From Aeromonas veronii bv. veronii (GTDB taxonomy: Bacteria > Pseudomonadota > Gammaproteobacteria > Enterobacterales > Aeromonadaceae), in contig NZ_CDDK01000002.1 of NCBI RefSeq assembly GCF_000820225.1, positions 1 through 48,728 on the forward strand: a stretch of DNA of 48,728 nt. Reading direction: 5' to 3'. Every line of letters begins with the position of its first letter. The stretch's first letter is position 1. The translations under genes and the position numbers were made by a program. The notes under the pieces are model-generated. The model ran no database searches and had not been told where the DNA came from. It was given only the letters and a program-made list of their open reading frames with translations. Below, in pieces: positions 26,536 to 35,139 of the stretch.

Positions 26536-27664
26536 ATATGCAATTTGCACACAGTGTATAATGGATACAACAGATCCACACATTGTTTTTGATACTAATG
26601 GTGTGTGTAATTATTGTCATAACTTTAGTGAGGCAATCAAACCTACCTGGCATACGGATGAAAAAGGCTCAGCTGTACTTGCGCATTTGGCTGATAAAAT
26701 CCGTAAAGAATCGAGAGGAAATGACTTCGATTGTATTATTGGTTTATCTGGTGGCTTGGATAGTTCTTATGCAGCCCATATTGCAGTTAAAAAAATGGGA
26801 TTGAGGCCACTTTTATTCCATGTAGATGCTGGTTGGAATACTGACCAAGCAGTGGGAAATATTGAAAAACTGGTTGATGGACTAGGCTTGGATCTGTATA
26901 CCGAAGTGGTAAATTGGGATGAAATGAAGCGCCTTCAAGTTGCCTTTTTGCGCTCAGGTATCCCAGATCAGGATCTTGTTCAGGATGCAGCTTTTTTCTC
27001 TGGTCTGTACAAGTTTGCTCGTCAGCATGGCATTAAACACATTATCACCGGTTCTAACTTTTCTACCGAGTGTTGTCGTGAACCAGAAGAGTGGGGCGGT
27101 TATCTGGGGATTGACAGAAGCTTATTTGGCGATATCTGGAAAAAGTTTGGCAAGGGCGAACTGAAGTCGTTCCCGCTGACAGATATACTTGTTTATAAGT
27201 TGTGGTATCAGAAGATCTTGGGAATGAAAGTGCACCATCCGCTCAATATGGTGCCTTATGTTAAGAAAGATGCTGAAGATGAGCTGGAACAGTTGTACGG
27301 ATGGCAACGCTTCAAGCATAAGCATCATGAGTCGCGCTTTACTCGTTTTTATGAAGATTACTGGTTGCCACGTCGTTTTGGTTTTGAGAAGCGTAGGGCT
27401 CACTTTTCCAGTCTGATTATGACTGGCCAAATGACTCGTGCAGAGGCGCTTGATAGGATTTCACGCCCTGAAATGGATGAACACTTCCTACAGCAGGAGT
27501 TTGAGTATGTTGCACACAAGCTGGGGTTAACGGTCGTGGAATTACAGGAGCTGTTCGGCAGCCCCAAGAAAACTTACCGTAATTATAGGAATAAGCGCTG
27601 GATGATAGGCTTGGGTGCGAATATCCTACGCTGGCTTGGTTTGGAAAAGAGGTACTTCCGTTGA
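26519..27664 (+). CDS. wbuX: N-acetyl sugar amidotransferase WbuX (LfnA/WbpG family)
   Basis: A 381-residue ATP-dependent amidotransferase that turns an N-acetyl into an acetamidino group on a sugar. The N-terminus carries a zinc-type cysteine set C10-x2-C13...C30-x2-C33 (CTQCIMDTTDP...GVCNYC), followed by the PP-loop SGGLDSS at 77-83. The rest is the typical C-terminal part (TGSNFSTECCREPEEWGG, KKDAEDELEQLYGW). Relatives are WbpG (P. aeruginosa O5), LfnA (O12) and WbuX (E. coli O145). The ATG at 26519 overlaps the preceding gene by 17 nt and its TGA overlaps the hisH-like start. Ammonia should come from the next two gene products. Confidence 0.87.
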   Translation: MPQKNEYAICTQCIMDTTDPHIVFDTNGVCNYCHNFSEAIKPTWHTDEKGSAVLAHLADKIRKESRGNDFDCIIGLSGGLDSSYAAHIAVKKMGLRPLLFHVDAGWNTDQAVGNIEKLVDGLGLDLYTEVVNWDEMKRLQVAFLRSGIPDQDLVQDAAFFSGLYKFARQHGIKHIITGSNFSTECCREPEEWGGYLGIDRSLFGDIWKKFGKGELKSFPLTDILVYKLWYQKILGMKVHHPLNMVPYVKKDAEDELEQLYGWQRFKHKHHESRFTRFYEDYWLPRRFGFEKRRAHFSSLIMTGQMTRAEALDRISRPEMDEHFLQQEFEYVAHKLGLTVVELQELFGSPKKTYRNYRNKRWMIGLGANILRWLGLEKRYFR

Positions 27665-28281
27665 TTCGTATCATCGACTATGGCGTAGGAAATATTCAGG
27701 CTTTTCTTACTCTTTTTAAACGACAAGGGATTACGGCTGAAAAAGCCAGTACTATAGAAGAGTTACAAGATGCTACCCGGCTTATCTTGCCCGGGGTAGG
27801 GCATTTTGATCATGCGATGCAGTGCTTGAATGATTCAGGTTTGCGACCAGAATTAGAGCGCCTAGTATTAAAAGAGTCTGTGCCTGTTATTGGTATTTGC
27901 GTGGGGATGCAAATGCTGGCTGATAGTTCTGAAGAAGGGACTTTGCCTGGCTTGGGCTGGATCCCTGGGAAAGTGAAGTCATTTGCATCTAATCCCCTAA
28001 TGGCAAAGTTACCTATGCCACATATGGGGTGGAATACTTTGCAAACAAAGCCTGCCTCCCGTTTGTTTCAAGCCGGCTTTGATGATGAACCACAGTTTTA
28101 TTTCTTACATTCTTATTATTTTGATGCCGAAGATAAAAATGATGTTGCAGCATCGGCTTTTTATGGCACTGATTTTGACGTAGTTGTATCGCGTGGGCAT
28201 ATGCATGGTGTGCAGTGCCACCCGGAAAAAAGTCACCATTGGGGCGCTCAGCTTCTTAAAAACTTTGCAGAGTTTGGTTAA
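27661..28281 (+). CDS. wbuY: HisH-like glutaminase subunit WbuY
   Basis: A 206-residue glutamine amidotransferase, paralogous to HisH of histidine synthesis but placed in an acetamidino-sugar block. The catalytic triad is visible: C80 (PVIGICVGMQML), H187 and E189 (GVQCHPEKSHHWG). It would supply ammonia to WbuX through the HisF-like partner. It starts with TTG, fused to the wbuX stop as TTGA, so translation is probably coupled. A broken 87-nt copy of part of this gene lies at 13360-13446 in the operon leader. Confidence 0.87.
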   Translation: MIRIIDYGVGNIQAFLTLFKRQGITAEKASTIEELQDATRLILPGVGHFDHAMQCLNDSGLRPELERLVLKESVPVIGICVGMQMLADSSEEGTLPGLGWIPGKVKSFASNPLMAKLPMPHMGWNTLQTKPASRLFQAGFDDEPQFYFLHSYYFDAEDKNDVAASAFYGTDFDVVVSRGHMHGVQCHPEKSHHWGAQLLKNFAEFG

Positions 28282-29073
28282 ATGTTACGAGCACGAATTA
28301 TTCCTTGTTTGCTAGTGCATGACGGTGGCCTAGTAAAAACACAAAAATTTAAAGATGCCAAATATGTTGGTGATCCAATTAATGCTGTAAAAATATTTAA
28401 TGAAAAAGAAGCTGATGAGCTTATGGTCTTGGATATCGATGCATCAGTTAATGGTGTTGAACCTGATTTCAAGCTTATTGAAAAGTTAGCCGCTGAATGT
28501 CGTATGCCTCTTTGCTATGGTGGTGGTGTTACCCGAGCGGAACAAGCAGAAAAAATTATTGCTATGGGAGTAGAAAAGGTTGCTGTAAGCGCTGCCGCTA
28601 TCGAAAGGCCTGAGCTCCTTACTCAAATGGCTGGTGCAGTGGGTAAGCAATCAGTTGTTGCTGTACTTGATATAAGAAAAAAGAGAGGTTTGTTTTCCAA
28701 GGGCTATGAGGTATGCACACACAATGCAACTAAAGTTGTTAAACACGATCCTGTTGAATTAGCTAAAATATTACAGGATGCCGGAGCTGGCGAGATTGTG
28801 ATTAACTTTGTCGATCAGGATGGCATGATGCAAGGTTACGACATGGATTATGCTAGTGAATTTAAGCGTGTCTTATCTGTACCTGTCACGTTTCTTGGTG
28901 GTGCTGGTTCAATGGAACACATTAGTCAACTGATTCACCGTTTTGGTGTTGTTGGTGCTGCTGCAGGTAGTTTGTTTGTTTTCAAGGGTAAGTATAGGGC
29001 TGTGCTGATTAATTACCCAACACCGCAACAGAAATTGACACTATGTCGTGATGCTATGGATATCAAGGGTTAG
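28282..29073 (+). CDS. wbuZ: HisF-like cyclase subunit WbuZ
   Basis: A 263-residue (beta/alpha)8-barrel protein of the HisF family. The N-terminus (MLRARIIPCLLVHDGGLVKTQKFKDAKYVGDP), the aspartate of VLDIDAS and the late aspartate in INFVDQDGMMQGYD match the HisF layout. It should channel ammonia from WbuY to WbuX rather than act in histidine synthesis, since it follows wbuY with no gap and lies inside the sugar operon. The gene is AT-rich. The dedicated histidine operon is not in this window, so I judge paralogy from context only. Confidence 0.85.
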   Translation: MLRARIIPCLLVHDGGLVKTQKFKDAKYVGDPINAVKIFNEKEADELMVLDIDASVNGVEPDFKLIEKLAAECRMPLCYGGGVTRAEQAEKIIAMGVEKVAVSAAAIERPELLTQMAGAVGKQSVVAVLDIRKKRGLFSKGYEVCTHNATKVVKHDPVELAKILQDAGAGEIVINFVDQDGMMQGYDMDYASEFKRVLSVPVTFLGGAGSMEHISQLIHRFGVVGAAAGSLFVFKGKYRAVLINYPTPQQKLTLCRDAMDIKG

Positions 29074-29082
29074 GGTAGCAAT

Positions 29083-30120
29083 ATGTTTAAAGATAAAATT
29101 CTGATGATAACTGGTGGTACCGGCTCTTTTGGAAATGCTGTTCTTGATCGTTTTCTTAATACAGAAGTAAAAGAAATTCGCATTTTTTCTCGCGATGAAA
29201 AAAAGCAAGATGATATGCGTAAAAGATATAATACTTCTAAATTGAAGTTTTATATTGGTGATGTACGCGATTATCGGAGCATCCTTAATGCCACTCGTGG
29301 CGTAGATTTTATCTATCATGCTGCCGCGTTAAAACAGGTTCCCTCCTGTGAGTTTTACCCAATGGAAGCGGTGAAGACTAATGTATTGGGCACTGAAAAT
29401 GTGTTAGAAGCTGCGATTCAAAATGAAGTTAAACGGATTGTTTGTCTAAGCACTGACAAAGCGGTGTACCCTATCAATGCCATGGGCATCTCCAAGGCTA
29501 TGATGGAAAAGGTGATCGTAGCTAAATCACGTAATGTTGATCCGGCCAAGACGGTGATCAGCACCACCCGTTATGGTAACGTTATGGCTTCCCGTGGCTC
29601 TGTGATCCCCTTGTTCTTGCGCCAAATCATCAGCGGTGATCCGCTGACTGTCACCGATCCAAACATGACTCGCTTTATGATGACGCTCGATGATGCGGTC
29701 GATCTGGTATTGCACGCCTTTGAGCATGGCACCAACGGCGACATCTTTGTGCAAAAAGCGCCGGCGGCTACTATCGATGTATTGGTCAAAGCGTTATTGC
29801 AAGTCACCCATAAGCCTGAGCATCAAGTGAATGTGATTGGCACCCGCCATGGCGAAAAACTCTATGAGGCCTTGTGTAGCCGTGAAGAGATGTTTGTGGC
29901 TGAAGATCAGGGCGGTTATTACCGTATTCCATCCGACAATCGCGATTTGAACTACTCCAAGTACAACGAAGAAGGCGAAAAGAATTTGTCGGTCGTTGAA
30001 GATTACAACTCCCACAATACCGAGCGTTTAGATGTGGCGGGTATGGTTAAATTGCTGCATAAACTCGACTTTATCCGGGACATTGAGGCTGGTAGCCTGA
30101 TCGTGCCTGAAGGGGTGTAA
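29083..30120 (+). CDS. fnlA: UDP-GlcNAc 4,6-dehydratase/5-epimerase FnlA (WbjB)
   Basis: A 345-residue extended SDR with TGGTGSFGNAVLDRFL at 10-25 and the active-site stretch STDKAVYPINAMGISKAMMEK. The family (FnlA/WbjB/CapE) carries out the first step from UDP-GlcNAc to UDP-L-FucNAc: 4,6-dehydration with inversion at C5. The partner genes fnlB and fnlC follow directly. The first 400 nt are AT-rich like wbuZ and the rest is closer to genome average, which suggests a joint within the gene. Confidence 0.9.
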   Translation: MFKDKILMITGGTGSFGNAVLDRFLNTEVKEIRIFSRDEKKQDDMRKRYNTSKLKFYIGDVRDYRSILNATRGVDFIYHAAALKQVPSCEFYPMEAVKTNVLGTENVLEAAIQNEVKRIVCLSTDKAVYPINAMGISKAMMEKVIVAKSRNVDPAKTVISTTRYGNVMASRGSVIPLFLRQIISGDPLTVTDPNMTRFMMTLDDAVDLVLHAFEHGTNGDIFVQKAPAATIDVLVKALLQVTHKPEHQVNVIGTRHGEKLYEALCSREEMFVAEDQGGYYRIPSDNRDLNYSKYNEEGEKNLSVVEDYNSHNTERLDVAGMVKLLHKLDFIRDIEAGSLIVPEGV

Positions 30121-31242
30121 ATGAATATTCTTGTCACCGGCGCCAACGGATTCATTGGCAAAAACCTGCGGATATTTTTAGCCGAACAAGGTTTTACAGA
30201 TGTGACATGTTTTGAGCAAGACCATTCTTATACTGATCTAGCTAATATGGTTGCCAAAACTGAATTTGTATTTCATTTGGCTGGAGTGAACAGGCCTAAA
30301 GATGAAATTGAATTTTCCCAAGGCAATACCGATTTAACCAAACGCTTGGTTTCCTTGTTAAGTAAAACAGGCCGCTACATTCCGCTGGTATTAACTTCAT
30401 CCATTCAGGCTGATCGCGACAATGCCTATGGCAAAAGCAAGGCGGCCGCAGAGCAAGTCGCCCTTGATTATATGCGTCAAACGGGTAGCCCTGCGTATGT
30501 GTATCGCTTGGCCAATGTGTTTGGTAAATGGTGTCGTCCAAACTATAACTCGGCTGTAGCTACTTTTTGTCATAATACTGTACATGATTTGCCCATCACT
30601 ATTCATGATGCCAATGCGCCTTTGGCGTTGGTCTATATCGATGATGTGTGTGCCAGCTTTATCAATTTGCTAAGTGGTAAACAACCAAGCGATTATCAAC
30701 AAGGCGGTTATAAAGAAGTTGAGCCTGTTTATTACACCACAGTAGGAGCTGTGGCAGAGGCTTTGCAGAAATTTAAACAAAGCCGGATTAACTTGATCAC
30801 TGAAGAGGTAGGTTCCGGGCTAATGCGGGCCCTTTATGCTACCTATTTAAGTTATTTTTCACCCAGTAACTTTGCTTATACTGTACCGGGTTATACCGAC
30901 CCACGTGGCAGCTTTGTTGAAATGTTAAAAACCCCATCAGCCGGGCAAATTTCTTTTTTTACTGCCCACCCAGGGGTAACCCGTGGCGGCCATTATCATC
31001 ACACTAAAAATGAAAAGTTTTTAGTGATTAAGGGTACTGCGAACTACCGTTTTAAGCAGATAATTACCGGTGAAGAATATTCAATTACCGTTGATTCTGG
31101 TGAGTATAAAATCATTGAAACCGTACCCGGTTGGACGCACGATATCACTAATATAGGCGAAGACGAGTTGATCGTAATGCTGTGGGCAAACGAGGTTTTT
31201 GACCGTAGCAAGCCCGACACTATCGCCCGCCCATTAGCATGA
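30121..31242 (+). CDS. fnlB: Bifunctional epimerase/reductase FnlB (WbjC/CapF)
   Basis: A 373-residue two-domain protein: an N-terminal SDR reductase domain (ILVTGANGFIGKNLRIFL) and a C-terminal cupin domain with the metal/epimerase histidines GGHYHHTKNEKF at about 296-307. FnlB/WbjC/CapF performs C3 epimerisation and C4 reduction to UDP-L-PneNAc type intermediates on the way to UDP-L-FucNAc. It follows fnlA with no spacer and overlaps fnlC by 4 nt. Some members show YGKSKAAAEQ as the SDR active site; it is present here. Confidence 0.9.
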   Translation: MNILVTGANGFIGKNLRIFLAEQGFTDVTCFEQDHSYTDLANMVAKTEFVFHLAGVNRPKDEIEFSQGNTDLTKRLVSLLSKTGRYIPLVLTSSIQADRDNAYGKSKAAAEQVALDYMRQTGSPAYVYRLANVFGKWCRPNYNSAVATFCHNTVHDLPITIHDANAPLALVYIDDVCASFINLLSGKQPSDYQQGGYKEVEPVYYTTVGAVAEALQKFKQSRINLITEEVGSGLMRALYATYLSYFSPSNFAYTVPGYTDPRGSFVEMLKTPSAGQISFFTAHPGVTRGGHYHHTKNEKFLVIKGTANYRFKQIITGEEYSITVDSGEYKIIETVPGWTHDITNIGEDELIVMLWANEVFDRSKPDTIARPLA

Positions 31243-32387
31243 GCTTGTTGACTATGAAAAATAAAATGAAAGTAATGACAGTGGTGGGCACTCGCCCAGA
31301 AATTATTCGTTTGTCACGAGTGTTAGCTGCGTTAGATGAACATTGCGAGCATATTTTGGTACACACTGGCCAAAATTATGATTTTGAATTAAACCAAGTT
31401 TTTTTTGATGACCTTGGCGTGCGCAAGCCAGATTATTTTTTAAGTGCGGCAGGCTGCACTGGTGCTGAAACGATCGGCAATGTGATCATTGGTGTGGATA
31501 AGGTATTAGCCGAGGTGAACCCCGATGCCATGCTGGTGCTCGGTGATACCAACAGTTGTATGGCGGTGATCCCAGCTAAGCGCCGCAAAATTCCCACCTT
31601 CCATATGGAGGCAGGTAATCGCTGCTTTGATATGCGTGTGCCGGAGGAGATTAACCGCCGCATTGTGGATCACACCGCAGATATTAATTTGACCTACAGC
31701 AGCATAGCTCGTGACTATTTACTGGCAGAGGGTATACCTGCTGACCGCGTCATTAAAACCGGCAGCCCGATGTTTGAAGTGCTCAACAACTATATGTCGC
31801 AGATTGACGGTTCAGATATATTAAGCCGCTTGCAACTCGAAGCTGGTAAATTTTTTGTGATCAGCGCACATCGTGAGGAGAACGTCGATTCACCGAAAAA
31901 TCTGATAAAATTGGGCCAGATTTTAAATGGTTTGGCTGAACAATATGGCTATCCAGTGATTGTTTCCACCCATCCGCGAACTCGTAAGCGTATCGAGGAG
32001 CAAGGGCTTGAATTTAACCCCTTGGTGCAGTTGTTAAAGCCATTAGGCTTTCACGACTATAATAAACTGCAGAAATCCGCCAAGGCAGTGCTCTCCGATA
32101 GTGGGACTATAAGTGAAGAATCTTCTATCATGAACTTTCCTGCCCTGAATATCAGGGAGGCCCATGAGCGCCCAGAAGCGTTTGAAGAAGCCTCGGTCAT
32201 GATGGTTGGGCTCGAGATTGATCGGGTATTTCAAGCGTTACAGGTTTTGGACTCGCAACCTATGGGTGATGATCGGTTATTACGCCCCGTATATGATTAC
32301 AGCATGCCAAATGTTTCCGATAAGATCGTACGAATTGTGCATAGCTATCGGGATTATGTGATGCGTACTGTATGGAAACAGTATTAA
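31239..32387 (+). CDS. fnlC: UDP-N-acetyl sugar 2-epimerase FnlC (WbjD/CapG)
   Basis: A 382-residue non-hydrolysing UDP-GlcNAc 2-epimerase homologue that finishes UDP-L-FucNAc synthesis. Visible: VVGTRPEIIRLSRVL near the start, HTGQNYDFELNQVFFDDLGV, HMEAGNRCFDMRVPEEINRRIVDH in the middle, and SDSGTISEESSIMNFPALNIREAHERPEAFEE late. I keep the ATG at 31239, which overlaps the fnlB stop as ATGA; ATGs at 31254 and 31266 are alternatives, since no strong ribosome site favours any. Confidence 0.9.
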   Translation: MSLLTMKNKMKVMTVVGTRPEIIRLSRVLAALDEHCEHILVHTGQNYDFELNQVFFDDLGVRKPDYFLSAAGCTGAETIGNVIIGVDKVLAEVNPDAMLVLGDTNSCMAVIPAKRRKIPTFHMEAGNRCFDMRVPEEINRRIVDHTADINLTYSSIARDYLLAEGIPADRVIKTGSPMFEVLNNYMSQIDGSDILSRLQLEAGKFFVISAHREENVDSPKNLIKLGQILNGLAEQYGYPVIVSTHPRTRKRIEEQGLEFNPLVQLLKPLGFHDYNKLQKSAKAVLSDSGTISEESSIMNFPALNIREAHERPEAFEEASVMMVGLEIDRVFQALQVLDSQPMGDDRLLRPVYDYSMPNVSDKIVRIVHSYRDYVMRTVWKQY

Positions 32388-33565
32388 TGCTTAAACGTTT
32401 AGATTTGGTGATTATTAATCGCAGTTTCTGGCCGGTTTACCCTGTTATCGGTGAAGCGCTTATGCGCTTCGCCGAACAACAATCACTCTCCAAAAACGTG
32501 GGTGTTATTTTGCAGGATCATGCCGGAATTAAAGAGCATCTTACACACGAGAAGCGTGGCTTGGGTGTTAATTTTTACCCTTGCCATGCGCTTTCTGTTT
32601 CGGGTAGTAGCATTCTTCGTCGTGTAGCAGATGCTGTTTATTTCATGTTGTGGGTATTTTCCATTTTATTGCTTAAGCGTCCGAAGAAGGTATATGTTTC
32701 TACTGATCCTCCAGTATTGGTTCCTTTTATCGTAATGATTTATTGCAAGCTTTTTCGTGCGCAATTTGTTTATCACTTACAGGATATACATCCTGAGGCC
32801 GCGAATGTTGTCATGCCTGTTCAGCCAATGTTGTTTCGCCTATTAAAGTCCATGGACTCACTTACAATGCGAAGTGCGGATTCGCTGATCACTATTACAG
32901 ACCAAATGGCTGAACAAATAAAAGAGCGCTCTTCAACAAGAGTACCGATCAAAACTCTTGTTAATCCATCTGTTTCCTTTGAGCATGTTATTGCTCCTGA
33001 TGTTAAAAAGGTTGGCTTTACCTTTTGTGGTAATGCAGGACGCTTGCAACGTATACCCCTGATAATCCAGGCGATTGATCAGTATTGTCAAGCTGGTGGG
33101 ACATTACCCTTTGTATTTGCTGGGGCTGGCGTATATGCTGATGAGTTGGAAAAGCTTGCGGAAAAGCATGTCAATGTTACCTACAAGGGGTTGGTTTCTG
33201 CATCAGAAGCCGCACAGTTAAGTGCTGACTATGAATGGGCACTACTGCCCATTGAGGATGACGTAACTAAATTTGCATTTCCTAGCAAGTCTTCGTCTTA
33301 TATTCTTGCCGGAGCAAAGATTATTGCTGTTTGTGGTTGTAATACCAGCGTTGCAAAATGGGTAACAACAAATGCTATCGGTGTCGTTGTTGAACCCTGC
33401 GTTGACTCACTACGCCAATTTTTCTTTGCCATTGAACATAATGAATATAGTAATGTGCAGCTCAACATGGATCGAGATATCTTGAAAGCTCGCCTAGGCT
33501 TTGATGTATTTGTGAATGATTTGACTGAGTTGGTTGTGGGTGATAGAGGACTTGAACATGGCTAA
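32387..33565 (+). CDS. wbuB: L-FucNAc/FucNAm glycosyltransferase WbuB (GT4)
   Basis: A 392-residue GT-B glycosyltransferase of the GT4 type. It has a membrane-associated hydrophobic segment at about 85-105, the acceptor-side LQDIHPEAANVV, and the donor-side region FCGNAGRLQRIPLIIQAI ... VTKFAFPSKSSSYILAG. Its order after fnlA-fnlB-fnlC is the same as in E. coli O26/O145, where WbuB transfers L-FucNAc. The start at 32387 overlaps the fnlC stop by 1 nt. It is the best candidate to add FucNAc or FucNAm to the primed lipid carrier. Confidence 0.85.
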   Translation: MLKRLDLVIINRSFWPVYPVIGEALMRFAEQQSLSKNVGVILQDHAGIKEHLTHEKRGLGVNFYPCHALSVSGSSILRRVADAVYFMLWVFSILLLKRPKKVYVSTDPPVLVPFIVMIYCKLFRAQFVYHLQDIHPEAANVVMPVQPMLFRLLKSMDSLTMRSADSLITITDQMAEQIKERSSTRVPIKTLVNPSVSFEHVIAPDVKKVGFTFCGNAGRLQRIPLIIQAIDQYCQAGGTLPFVFAGAGVYADELEKLAEKHVNVTYKGLVSASEAAQLSADYEWALLPIEDDVTKFAFPSKSSSYILAGAKIIAVCGCNTSVAKWVTTNAIGVVVEPCVDSLRQFFFAIEHNEYSNVQLNMDRDILKARLGFDVFVNDLTELVVGDRGLEHG

Positions 33566-34523
33566 GGTTCTACTTACCGGTGCGACAGGTTTCGTTGGTT
33601 CAACTTTGCTAGCAAGGCTAAAAAAACAGTCAGAAATTCAAGTTGTTGTGACTACTAGGAAAGATACACCCGAGACTGATGTAAACACTATCTTTGTCGG
33701 TGACGTTGATGGTGCTACGGATTTTTCTGTTGCACTTAGAGATACCGATACGGTTATTCATTGTGCTGCTCGAGCTCATATTATGTCGGACGATGTTCCT
33801 GACGCATTGTCTGAATACAGACGAGTCAATGTCGCCGGAACTTTGAATCTTGCACAGCAAGCTGTAAAGTATGGAGTCAAACGATTTATTTTCATCAGCT
33901 CAATTAAAGTCAATGGTGAGTCAACAACAAGTAAGCCTAAATTCACTGCATTTGATATACCAGCACCTTTAGATGCATATGGACAATCGAAGATGGAAGC
34001 TGAGCAAGCGTTGTTCGAACTGTCTCGAGAGACAAGCATGGAAGTTGTTATCATTCGGCCAACTTTGGTATATGGACCTGCAGTTAAAGCAAATTTTGCA
34101 TCGCTTTTTGGTATTGTCTTGAAAGGTATCCCACTTCCTTTCGCATGTATTTGTAATAATAAGCGAAGCTTGGTTTCGGTTACGAATTTAGTTGATTTGA
34201 TCGTTACTTGTATTGAACATCCTAAAGCTGCAAATCAAACTTTCTTGGTTTCAGATGACCATGATGTTTCAACATCAGAGATGGTCCGTGAAATGGCGAT
34301 AGCACTTGGAAAACCAACGTGGCAAATACCCGTGCCTGTCTGGTGCTATGCGTTGGCTGGTAAGCTTTTTAGCAAGTCGGATATAGTGGACAGATTGACT
34401 GGCTCATTGCAGGTTGATATCACCCATACGAAAGAAACCCTAGATTGGATACCAAAAGAAACAATGCAAGAGGGGTTTAAAAAAACAGCAGTTACATTTC
34501 TTCAATCAAAAAGTAGCAGGTAA
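33558..34523 (+). CDS. NAD-dependent epimerase/reductase, WbpV/WreQ-like (UDP-QuiNAc synthesis)
   Basis: A 321-residue extended SDR with VLLTGATGFVGSTLLARL at the start, FISSIKVNGEST and YGQSKMEAEQAL as active-site segments, and VTNLVDLIVTCIEHPKA late. Its place between WbuB and a phosphoglycosyltransferase, followed by a WbpM-type dehydratase, matches 4-reductases that form UDP-D-QuiNAc (WbpV, WreQ) from the WbpM product. The reverse 4-epimer (D-FucNAc) cannot be excluded from sequence. The ATG at 33558 follows AGAGGA and overlaps wbuB by 8 nt. Confidence 0.75.
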   Translation: MAKVLLTGATGFVGSTLLARLKKQSEIQVVVTTRKDTPETDVNTIFVGDVDGATDFSVALRDTDTVIHCAARAHIMSDDVPDALSEYRRVNVAGTLNLAQQAVKYGVKRFIFISSIKVNGESTTSKPKFTAFDIPAPLDAYGQSKMEAEQALFELSRETSMEVVIIRPTLVYGPAVKANFASLFGIVLKGIPLPFACICNNKRSLVSVTNLVDLIVTCIEHPKAANQTFLVSDDHDVSTSEMVREMAIALGKPTWQIPVPVWCYALAGKLFSKSDIVDRLTGSLQVDITHTKETLDWIPKETMQEGFKKTAVTFLQSKSSR

Positions 34524-34525
34524 TC

Positions 34526-35080
34526 ATGTTTCGTCTCTTAGATTTTCTCGCCGCATTATTCGGTCTACTGTTGTTATGGCCAGTGTTGCTCATCGTTAGC
34601 TTTATCGGCTTATTTGACACAGGTTCCCCCATTTTTGTACAAGAACGTGTTGGGCGTTACAAAAAACCATTCAAGTTGATTAAATTTCGTACTATGTCGG
34701 TCGATACCCAGTCGGTGGCGAGCCACTTGGCGAGCACAAGTTCGATCACCAAGTTAGGTGCCTTTCTACGCAAGACTAAAATTGATGAACTTCCACAACT
34801 AATCAATGTGCTTAAAGGTGAGATGAGTCTGGTTGGGCCGAGACCTAATCTCTTTAATCAGGAGGAGCTGATAAAAGAGCGGGATGCCTTAGGGGTTTAT
34901 GAGGTGTTACCTGGGATTACCGGCTTGGCACAGGTACAAAATATCGATATGTCGACCCCTGCATTGCTTGCCAAAATAGATCGGCAGATGATTGATACCC
35001 TCACCTTAACTAGCTACTTTCGTTATATCATCATGACTGCAACTGGTAGCGGTGCAGGCGATGCAGTTGGATCGAAATAA
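34526..35080 (+). CDS. Initiating sugar phosphotransferase (bacterial sugar transferase, PglC type)
   Basis: A 184-residue monotopic phosphoglycosyltransferase. One hydrophobic re-entrant segment at 4-30 precedes the catalytic domain with [39 protein letters not shown] and a late [14 protein letters not shown]. The family moves sugar-1-phosphate from a UDP-sugar to undecaprenyl phosphate and so starts each repeat unit. Size matches the minimal PglC class rather than the long WbaP/WcaJ class. Neighbouring WbpV-like and WbpM-like genes suggest UDP-D-QuiNAc as donor. It lies 2 nt after the reductase. Confidence 0.83.
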   Translation: MFRLLDFLAALFGLLLLWPVLLIVSFIGLFDTGSPIFVQERVGRYKKPFKLIKFRTMSVDTQSVASHLASTSSITKLGAFLRKTKIDELPQLINVLKGEMSLVGPRPNLFNQEELIKERDALGVYEVLPGITGLAQVQNIDMSTPALLAKIDRQMIDTLTLTSYFRYIIMTATGSGAGDAVGSK

Positions 35081-35139
35081 TCTTGTACCGAGTAGCTTCA
35101 CCTTATCTGACTTACCGCTATTAACGAGATGGTGCCATT

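Noticed and set aside
27661..29073. Histidine biosynthesis genes hisH and hisF
   Set aside because: They are fused by overlap to wbuX inside a sugar operon with no other his genes, so a role in acetamidino-sugar formation is far more likely.
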